A stretch of DNA of 10,605 nt from Myxococcota bacterium (GTDB lineage Bacteria; Myxococcota_A; UBA9160; PR03): the NCBI GenBank assembly GCA_030066475.1, contig JASJBO010000220.1, forward strand, positions 1 through 10,605, read 5' to 3'. A program made the translations under genes and the position numbers. Shown in pieces: positions 5,794 to 10,605 of the stretch; the first letter of the stretch is position 1, and every line of letters starts with the position of its first letter. Under the pieces are notes generated by a model. That model was not told the DNA's origin and searched no databases. It saw only the letters and a program-made list of their open reading frames with translations.

Positions 5794-7010
5794 TAGAGGA
5801 ACGCGAAGCGCGCCTGGCGGCGCAATGCCGCGGGCGACGAGATCGACGGCCACAGCAGCTCGCGTCCCGCTCGCTCCGCGCGGCGCGCGATCGAGAACAG
5901 CCCACAACCCTGTGCTGCGTCGAGCTGCGCCATCACCAGCTCGAAAACGCCCTCCTTCGCCGCCGCGAGCGCGGGACTGGCCAGCACCCGTTCGCCGGCC
6001 ACCAGGAAGCAGCTCAGGTCGCCGAACGAGATCAGCATCGGCTTGCCCGACGGGCGGAACGGTGCGAGCTCGCGTCCTGCCAGAAAGCGCTCCGCGTTGC
6101 GCGCCGCGCAGCGACCCATGTCGATGGCGTGGTAGGCCTGCTTGGAGATCGGCTCGGGGCCACGCGCCGCATCCCCCGCGATGAACACCGCAGGGTATCT
6201 CTCGGCCTGGAGTGTCGGACGCACGCTTGCCCAGGCGCCCGGCGCAGCCAGGCCGGCCGCGGCCAGCAGGGTGGGCGGTCCGGGGCCGCCGGTCCAGATG
6301 GTGAGGTCGCTCGCCAGCGAGCGGCCGTCCTCCAGCTCGACGGCCGCCTCGGCGACGCGCCGCACCGGCGAGCCGCACGCGAACTCCACCGGGTAGGGAG
6401 CACAGAGTCGGCGCACGTAGCGGTCGAGGCGCGCCGGCGCCTCGGGGAGCAGCCGCTCCTGCGCCTCGATCACGGTCACGCGCAGCTCCGGGCGCCGGCG
6501 GTGTCGGCGCAGGATCTCGCCGAGCGCCTCGACGCCCTCGAGGCCGCCGCCGACGATCGAGACGCGCATCGGCCCGCGTCCCCCCGCCAGCCGGTCGAGC
6601 TCGCGCCCGATCCGAGCGCACTGCTCCACCGACTTGAAGCCCAGGGCGTGCGCTTCCACGCCGGGCACCCCGCGCGTCGACTCGACGCCGCCCAGGCAGA
6701 CGATCAGCGCGTCGTAGTGCAGCGGACGGCGACGCGAAAGCGAGACGGTGCCGGTCTCGGGGTCGATCGCCGTCACCTCGTCGCGCACGAACGCGTGGCC
6801 GCCGCGCCGGACGAGCTGGTCGAGACGGAGCCGCAGCAGCTCGGGACTCTTCACCCCCGAGAGCAGCTCGTGAATGTTCGGCAGGAACTCGAACCAGGGG
6901 CGGCGGTCGACCAGCGTGACGCGGTGCCGGTCGGGGCGCAGCGTCTGAGCAGCGACCAGGCCGGCGAACCCGCCGCCCAGGATCACCACGCGCCGCCGGC
7001 GGCCGCTCAC
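5793..7010 (-). CDS. NDH-2-like NAD(P)H:quinone-type FAD oxidoreductase
   Basis: This 405-aa protein belongs to the two-dinucleotide-binding flavoprotein fold (Pyr_redox_2). The FAD motif GGGFAG lies at 12-17, the second (NAD(P)H) motif GGGLEGVEA at 154-162, and the FAD-closing IAGDAA at 277-282. The segment SKQAYHAIDMG (289-299) takes the place of the NDH-2 quinone-side signature. No redox-active CxxC is seen, which argues against a disulfide reductase. The likely role is one-subunit electron transfer from NAD(P)H to quinone or another acceptor at the inner membrane; the exact substrate is unknown. The start is GTG at 7010 without a clear Shine-Dalgarno sequence. It begins 15 bp after the stop of the MerR gene, so the two probably share a message and light/B12 control. 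Confidence 0.8.
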   Translation of the reverse strand: MSGRRRRVVILGGGFAGLVAAQTLRPDRHRVTLVDRRPWFEFLPNIHELLSGVKSPELLRLRLDQLVRRGGHAFVRDEVTAIDPETGTVSLSRRRPLHYDALIVCLGGVESTRGVPGVEAHALGFKSVEQCARIGRELDRLAGGRGPMRVSIVGGGLEGVEALGEILRRHRRRPELRVTVIEAQERLLPEAPARLDRYVRRLCAPYPVEFACGSPVRRVAEAAVELEDGRSLASDLTIWTGGPGPPTLLAAAGLAAPGAWASVRPTLQAERYPAVFIAGDAARGPEPISKQAYHAIDMGRCAARNAERFLAGRELAPFRPSGKPMLISFGDLSCFLVAGERVLASPALAAAKEGVFELVMAQLDAAQGCGLFSIARRAERAGRELLWPSISSPAALRRQARFAFL

Positions 7011-7025
7011 GGCATGCGGGCGGGC

Positions 7026-7937
7026 TCAGGCACCGCCGGTCGTCTCGAGCGCCAGGAGCTGGACGCGGTTCTCGAGGTCCTCGAGGGTGCCGAAGCTCTC
7101 GACCCCGCTCTGGTGCCCGAGTGCGGCTGCCCCGGCGCCGCCCGCCCAGAGGTGCACGCCGTCGGGCAGGCCTCCACGCAGCGCGCGCATCGTGCGCTCG
7201 GCCTGTGCTGGCGGCAGCGTCACCAGACCCACCGCCAGGGCGGCGGCTCCCGAGCGCTCCACGGCGTCGAGCAGGTCGTCGACCGGCACCTCCGGACCCA
7301 GGTAGAGCGGATTGGCGCCCGCTCCCAGCGCGGTGAGCGCCGCCATCAACAGCCCCAGCTCGTGGCGCTCGCCGCTCGGCGTGGCGAAAACGACGAGCGG
7401 GCCGAGCAGCGAGCTGGAGGTGGGCTGCAGCGCCGCCCCGAGCTGGGATCGCAGCACCCCGGTCGCCAGGTGTTCGGGGGCGATGCCCATCCGATCTTCC
7501 GTCCAGCGCTGGCCGATCTCGTAGACCAGCGGCAGCGCCACCTCCCGCGCGAACCCGCTCGGCCCCAGGGCCGAGAGCTGTAGCGCGAGCAGCCGCTGCG
7601 CCTCGGGGGCGTCGAGGGAATCGAGGGCGGAGAGGATCGCCTCCAGCCGATCGGACGGGGGTGCCTCGGGGGTCGCCGCGAAACGCCGCAAGGCCGCGTC
7701 GTCGAGCTGCGCCACCTGGCTGATGCGGTGCCCGGCATCCACGGCGGCCTTGACCAGCCGCAGCCGCTCGAGATCCGCGGCGCTGTAGCGCCGCGTCCCG
7801 CCCGGGGTGCGCTGGGGCGCGACGGCGCCGTAGCGACGCTCCCAGGCTCGCAGTAGCTCTGGCGACAGGCCGGTGAGGCGGGCCGCGGTGCGCAGCGGAT
7901 AGGTCAGCTCGAGAGCTTCGGTATTGGCTTGCGACAT
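7026..7937 (-). CDS. CarH/LitR-type MerR regulator with cobalamin-binding photosensor domain
   Basis: This 303-aa protein has an N-terminal MerR winged-helix domain (about 12-85: helix-turn-helix 16-35, wing GGTRRYS 46-52). A four-helix cap (about 95-172) and a C-terminal B12-binding Rossmann domain (180-300) follow. The CarH signatures are intact: W145-x9-E155-H156 in the cap, and E190-x-H192-x2-G195, where H192 is the expected lower cobalt ligand. A GG pair at 266-267 fits the nucleotide-tail site. Proteins of this class bind adenosylcobalamin and repress in the dark as tetramers. They let go when light breaks the Co-C bond. The residue after W145 is Thr (T146), whereas Thermus CarH has His132, the second cobalt ligand of the light state. 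The gene leads a unit with the NDH-2-like oxidoreductase and is divergent from the small membrane genes. Confidence 0.9.
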   Translation of the reverse strand: MSQANTEALELTYPLRTAARLTGLSPELLRAWERRYGAVAPQRTPGGTRRYSAADLERLRLVKAAVDAGHRISQVAQLDDAALRRFAATPEAPPSDRLEAILSALDSLDAPEAQRLLALQLSALGPSGFAREVALPLVYEIGQRWTEDRMGIAPEHLATGVLRSQLGAALQPTSSSLLGPLVVFATPSGERHELGLLMAALTALGAGANPLYLGPEVPVDDLLDAVERSGAAALAVGLVTLPPAQAERTMRALRGGLPDGVHLWAGGAGAAALGHQSGVESFGTLEDLENRVQLLALETTGGA

Positions 7938-7945
7938 CGCCGGAT

Positions 7946-7956
7946 TCTATACAAAA
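7946..7956 (+). promoter_or_regulatory. Operator half-site over the promoter of the carH-like gene
   Basis: TCTATACAAAA matches the right half of the operator at 8012-8022 in 10 of 11 bases. Read on the minus strand it contains TATAGA (7951 to 7946), a likely -10 box. The start would then fall at about 7939, next to the ATG at 7937. A regulator bound here would cover its own promoter. The gene lacks a Shine-Dalgarno sequence, so its message may be leaderless. Confidence 0.45.
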
Positions 7957-7998
7957 AACCAGCCCCGTCCAGATTCGAGAGCCCGTTTTTCGGAATCC

Positions 7999-8019
7999 TG
8001 TTTAGATAATATCTTTACA
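7999..8019 (+). promoter_or_regulatory. Putative operator (21-bp dyad) in the divergent carH-like / small membrane gene region
   Basis: TGT-n2-AGATA-n-TATCT-n2-ACA is a 21-bp dyad that repeats the site at 37-57 with three differences. Its right end TTTACA (8014-8019) could serve as a -35 box for the plus-strand genes, with a poor -10 (TACCCC, 8036-8041) 16 bp on. It lies in the 134-bp gap between the regulator and the small membrane genes. This is the classic place for the regulator's own operator. Confidence 0.6.
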
Positions 8020-8057
8020 AAATCGGGACACACGCTACCCCTCACGCCATCCGCCAC

Positions 8058-8065
8058 AAGGAGGG
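8058..8065 (+). promoter_or_regulatory. Strong ribosome binding site of the first small membrane gene
   Basis: AAGGAGGG is a near-perfect Shine-Dalgarno sequence, 6 bp before ATG 8072. It fixes this short gene's start and supports that it is translated. Confidence 0.8.
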
Positions 8066-8071
8066 CGAGCG

Positions 8072-8314
8072 ATGATCGATCGATCCGAAGACCGTCAGGC
8101 GACCGCCTCGACGAGCCGTGTCGCTTCGGGAGAGATGTTGTCCCCGACAGCCGTAGCCAGATTGCTCTTCTTCGGGGCAGCGCTGATGTCCCTGGCCGTG
8201 TCCGTCTACCTGTTCTTCTCCGGCGATCGCGAGCGCGGGATCTTCGTGGGCCTGTGGGTCCCGTCGGTCCTCTCGGCCGGAGCTCTGGTCCTGGGAGGGG
8301 CCCGCGATGAGTGA
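8072..8314 (+). CDS. Small two-helix membrane protein of unknown function
   Basis: This 80-aa protein has a polar Ser/Thr/Arg-rich N-terminus (1-24). Two hydrophobic segments (about 27-50 and 56-76) flank a short charged loop (SGDRERG), giving a membrane hairpin. I recognise no family. The strong ribosome binding site and the ATGAGTGA overlap with the next gene show it is real. The upstream operator copy suggests control by the neighbouring CarH-like regulator. A small membrane protein in such a place could be a subunit or modulator of a respiratory or photoprotective membrane enzyme, but nothing in the sequence says which. Confidence 0.75.
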   Translation: MIDRSEDRQATASTSRVASGEMLSPTAVARLLFFGAALMSLAVSVYLFFSGDRERGIFVGLWVPSVLSAGALVLGGARDE

Positions 8315-8525
8315 TCTCGATCTGCTCCTGTTCGGCTGCGTCGTGATGTTCACGGCGGTCGCAGGCGTCTACGTCGTCGCCCGCGAACGATTCGTCTACA
8401 CCGAGCGTCCGAAGCCGGCGCTGCAGCCGGTTCGGATCGCGCCGCGGCGCGCGACGTCGCACCCTTCGCGACTGTCTAGCCCGCGCGTGCGAGCCGCCCG
8501 AGGTGTCGCCCGAAGGCCTTCATGA
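8307..8525 (+). CDS. Small single-helix membrane protein of unknown function
   Basis: This 72-aa protein has one hydrophobic segment (about 5-25, LDLLLFGCVVMFTAVAGVYVV) preceded by few charges. A basic, Arg/Pro/Ser-rich tail follows (about 26-72). The ATG overlaps the stop of the preceding gene by 8 bp. GGGAGGGG (8293-8300) sits 6 bp upstream, so the pair is coupled. Its last 50 bp (8476-8525) overlap the 3' end of the convergent SDR gene. The low-complexity tail there mirrors the antisense coding sequence, so the C-terminus may be a young extension formed by reading into the neighbour. Function is unknown. Confidence 0.6.
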   Translation: MSDLDLLLFGCVVMFTAVAGVYVVARERFVYTERPKPALQPVRIAPRRATSHPSRLSSPRVRAARGVARRPS

Positions 8526-9861
8526 CGAGCACGTGAATGCGGGCCTGCGTCACCGTGTAGAGCCACCATGGCAAGCGAGGTGGGAAGTCCTGCACGGCAG
8601 CCAGGACGGAGCCACATTCGGCGAACGTGCGGAATTCGAGCCGGGGCGTCCCTACGGGCGCCCCGGCCAGCAGCCCTCCTATGACGGCCAGCATCGAGCG
8701 GTCCCGGCTGCTGCGTTCCGGGCGCAGCTCCAAGACGAGCAGTGGGCGACGCACACCGGCCATCTCGAAACGGATCCGCTCGCCATCCTGCTCGACCCGC
8801 AGGAAAGGCCGAAAGAATCGCGGCAGCCAGCGAAAGTACTCGTGGGCAATCCAGTCGGCACCGCGGCCGGGAGGCAGGGGCAGCCGCTGCACCGAGCGCG
8901 CCGTCGGTGTGGCACGCGGCGCCTCGCGACGCAACGTCTCTTCGAGCGCCCGGGCGAACGGGCGACCGGGCAGTCCGACCTTCTTCTGGAGCCACGGGTC
9001 CTGCACGAGCATCGGGTGGCGCAGGCTCTGCACCAGCGGCGCCGCGAGCTCGCGCGGCGCGCCGGTCACGAGCGAGACCCACAGGCGCGACAGCCCGGGG
9101 CTGAAGAGCGGGACGGGCAGCATCAGCCGGCGTCGCCCCATCACGCGCGCCGCCACGCCCATCATCTCGCGATAGCTCAGCGCGTCGGGCCCGCCGACCT
9201 CGCAGACGCGGCCGCGCGCCTCGGGATCGTCCAGACAGTGCACCAGCAAGGGCACCAGGTCGTCGAGCGCGATCGGCTGGGCGCGCGTGAGCGTCCAGCG
9301 CGGGCAGATCATCACGGGCAGGCGTTCGACCAGCCGCATCAGCATCTGGTGCGACGACCCGCCGGCGCCGACCACGAGCGAGGAGCGCACTGCTGTCACC
9401 GGCACGCCGTGCCCGGCCAGCACTCGCTCGGTCTCCACCCGGCTGGCGAGGTGTGCCGAGAGCGCCGCGTCCCGCCCGGGCGGCACGATCCCGCCCAGGT
9501 AGACGATGCGCTCGACCCCTGCCGCGGCCGCTGCGCGCGCGAAGTTGTCGGCCAGCAGCACGTCGAGATCCTCGAAGCGCCCCTGCGTGAGCCGCGCGGA
9601 CGGCATCATCGAGTGGACCAGGTAGTAGGCGACCTGCGCGCCCGCGAGGGCCGACTCGGTCTCGCGCAGCGAGAACAGGTCGCAGCGGCGCCAGACCACC
9701 GCGCCGCCTGCCGCGCTGGCCTCCGCCGGGGCGCGGCGCCCGAGTGCGACGACGTCGCAGCGCTCGGCGAGCGCCGGGACCAGCGCGCGGCCTACGAACC
9801 CGGTGGCCCCGGCCACGACGGCCCGGAGGCGAACCAGAGGCGGCGAAGTTGCAGCGCTCAC
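8476..9861 (-). CDS. Atypical SDR (NDUFA9/NmrA-like NAD(P)-binding protein) with DUF2867-like C-terminus
   Basis: This 461-aa protein has an N-terminal extended/atypical SDR Rossmann domain with GATGFVG at 18-24. Its core, about 14-300, includes YYLVHSM, VERIVYLGG and the later VGGPDALSYREM motif of NDUFA9/Ycf39-like proteins. The canonical catalytic Tyr-x3-Lys is not evident. A C-terminal domain (about 310-461) has features I associate with DUF2867: FRPFLRVEQDG and the closing PWWLYTVTQARIHVLVMKAF. That label is tentative. Such proteins are usually annotated as 'NAD-dependent epimerase' without known substrate, and from memory they recur near LitR-type light regulators. The GTG start is set by an in-frame stop just upstream. 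No Shine-Dalgarno sequence is seen. The gene is divergent from the renalase-like gene with only 38 bp between starts. Confidence 0.8.
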   Translation of the reverse strand: MSAATSPPLVRLRAVVAGATGFVGRALVPALAERCDVVALGRRAPAEASAAGGAVVWRRCDLFSLRETESALAGAQVAYYLVHSMMPSARLTQGRFEDLDVLLADNFARAAAAAGVERIVYLGGIVPPGRDAALSAHLASRVETERVLAGHGVPVTAVRSSLVVGAGGSSHQMLMRLVERLPVMICPRWTLTRAQPIALDDLVPLLVHCLDDPEARGRVCEVGGPDALSYREMMGVAARVMGRRRLMLPVPLFSPGLSRLWVSLVTGAPRELAAPLVQSLRHPMLVQDPWLQKKVGLPGRPFARALEETLRREAPRATPTARSVQRLPLPPGRGADWIAHEYFRWLPRFFRPFLRVEQDGERIRFEMAGVRRPLLVLELRPERSSRDRSMLAVIGGLLAGAPVGTPRLEFRTFAECGSVLAAVQDFPPRLPWWLYTVTQARIHVLVMKAFGRHLGRLARAG

Positions 9862-9899
9862 GCGACGAGTCTAGACGATGGGCGGGAGAGGTCGGTCCG
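9862..9899. promoter_or_regulatory. Very short divergent intergenic region
   Basis: Only 38 bp separate the GTG of the SDR gene and the ATG of the renalase-like gene. It holds an 8-bp palindrome, GTCTAGAC (9869-9876), and the ribosome binding site GGGAGAGG (9884-9891) of the plus-strand gene. No copy of the 21-bp operator is present. Promoters for these two genes must overlap each other or the coding sequences. Confidence 0.35.
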
Positions 9900-10605
9900 A
9901 TGGTTCCGAGCATGCGAACGGCAGTCGTAGGAGCAGGGCTCTCGGGCCTGGCGCTCGCGCACGCGCTCCGCGCGCGCGGCGAGGCCGTGGCGCTCTTCGA
10001 CAAGGGTCGCGCACCGGGCGGGCGCGTCTCGACGCGCCGGGTGGAAGATCTCGCCTTCGACCACGGCGCCCAGTACTTCACCTGCCGCGATCCCCGCTTC
10101 GAGCGCCTGCTGGCCGACTGGCTGGCAGCCGGGGTGGCCGCGCGCTGGGAGGGTCGCGTTCGCAGCCTGACTCGCGGCGCGGTCGCGACACCGCGCGAGG
10201 CCACCGAGCGCTACGTCGGGGCGCCGGGGATGAGCGCGATCACCCGGCACCTCGCCCACGATCTCGAGGTGCTCTGCGGGCGGCGCGTCACTGCGCTGGA
10301 GCGCGCGCCGCAAGGCTGGCGGCTCGTTGCCGACGGCGAGGAGCTCGGCTCGTTCGAGCGGGTCGTAGTCTCGGTGCCGGCGCCGCAGGCGCTGCCGCTG
10401 CTCGCCGCCGCGCCGGCGCTGGCCCGGCGCGTGGCGGCCGTCGAGATGCAGCCCTGTCAGGCCGCGCTCGTCGCCTTCGAGGCGCCGCTGCCGCTGCCCT
10501 TCGAGGGTGCCTTCGTCCAGGACTCGCCCCTCGCCTGGGTGGCCCGCAGCCTCGGCAAGCCCGGCCGGCCCGTCGCCGACTGCTGGGTGCTGCACGCGGG
10601 TCCGG
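9900..10605 (+). CDS. Renalase-like NAD(P)/FAD-dependent oxidoreductase (partial, 3' end outside window)
   Basis: The frame is open through the window edge (235 codons). The N-terminus has the FAD motif GAGLSG (11-16), followed by the amine-oxidase/renalase signature DKGRAPGGRVSTRR (34-47) and the FDHGAQYFT segment (53-61). Together these are typical of the COG3380 group. Near the cut end it reads SLGKPGRP and WVLHAGP, also usual there. The group includes renalase, which oxidises misreduced NAD(P)H forms, but most bacterial members are uncharacterised. The start at 9900 is favoured over the in-frame ATG at 9912 because GGGAGAGG (9884-9891) is 8 bp upstream of it. It is divergent from the SDR gene, a pairing I recall near LitR/CarH-type light regulators. 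Confidence 0.82.
   Translation, partial: MVPSMRTAVVGAGLSGLALAHALRARGEAVALFDKGRAPGGRVSTRRVEDLAFDHGAQYFTCRDPRFERLLADWLAAGVAARWEGRVRSLTRGAVATPREATERYVGAPGMSAITRHLAHDLEVLCGRRVTALERAPQGWRLVADGEELGSFERVVVSVPAPQALPLLAAAPALARRVAAVEMQPCQAALVAFEAPLPLPFEGAFVQDSPLAWVARSLGKPGRPVADCWVLHAGP

Noticed and set aside
6129..7583. Long plus-strand open frame opposite the oxidoreductase and MerR genes
   Set aside because: It crosses two well-supported minus-strand genes and encodes biased, motif-free sequence.
9912..9914. Alternative ATG start for the renalase-like gene
   Set aside because: The in-frame ATG at 9900 has GGGAGAGG 8 bp upstream, while 9912 would leave a 20-bp gap.
8396..10204. Long minus-strand frame covering the SDR gene in another frame and the antisense of the renalase-like gene; also the plus-strand frame 8503-9930
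   Set aside because: Both are Arg/Ala/Pro-rich shadows of genes with clear Rossmann motifs.
1..10605. tRNA, rRNA, CRISPR, insertion sequence or phage-like genes
   Set aside because: No repeat arrays, transposase motifs, RNA gene cores or composition breaks were seen beyond the two A/T-rich promoter islands.

Overview
This is a very GC-rich, gene-dense stretch of bacterial chromosome. It shows strong G/C third-position bias, frequent GTG/TTG starts and ATGA/GTGA overlaps. It has a Wolinella-type (di-heme, frdCAB order) succinate dehydrogenase/fumarate reductase, a Tat-exported HiPIP and a B12-dependent MerR photoreceptor. That mix suggests an uncultured, menaquinone-using, probably aerobic or facultative member of the old 'deltaproteobacterial' group (Myxococcota or Binatota-like). 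The taxonomic guess is low confidence. No mobile element, tRNA, rRNA or CRISPR array was seen.

Layout. (1) Positions 86-5701, plus strand: one tightly packed run of seven genes. These are frdC (di-heme cytochrome b), frdA (flavoprotein, TTG start), frdB (iron-sulfur subunit), a HiPIP, an SRPBCC/START-like protein, a small unknown protein, and a membrane-anchored coiled-coil/PDZ protein. From frdC to the PDZ gene all junctions are overlaps or short gaps. (2) Positions 5702-5792: a convergent gap with hairpins. (3) Positions 5793-7937, minus strand: a two-gene unit made of a CarH/LitR-type MerR regulator followed by an NDH-2-like FAD oxidoreductase. (4) Positions 7938-8071: a divergent promoter region. 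(5) Positions 8072-8525, plus strand: two overlapping genes for small membrane proteins of unknown function. (6) Positions 8476-9861, minus strand: an atypical SDR/NDUFA9-like protein with a DUF2867-like tail. It is divergent from (7), a renalase-like FAD oxidoreductase that runs off the window at 10605.

The main result is regulatory. Two A/T islands stand out in this GC-rich DNA, one in front of frdC and one between carH and the small membrane genes. They carry almost the same 21-bp dyad (37-57 and 7999-8019; 18 of 21 positions identical; core TGT-n2-AGAT-n3-ATCT-n2-ACA). In each copy the right half supplies a TTTACA that can act as a -35 box. A third half-copy (7946-7956) lies over the likely promoter of the regulator gene itself.

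The regulator keeps the W-x9-EH and E-x-H-x2-G cobalamin motifs of light-sensing CarH. The simplest model is that a B12 photoreceptor represses three promoters in the dark and frees them in light. The targets would be its own gene plus the NDH-2-like enzyme, the small membrane proteins, and the whole succinate/fumarate oxidoreductase-HiPIP operon. The SDR and renalase-like genes next door resemble gene types that, from memory, recur near LitR/CarH regulators. Light control of a respiratory quinone-linked succinate/fumarate complex with its own HiPIP would be unusual. The link is inferred from sequence only.
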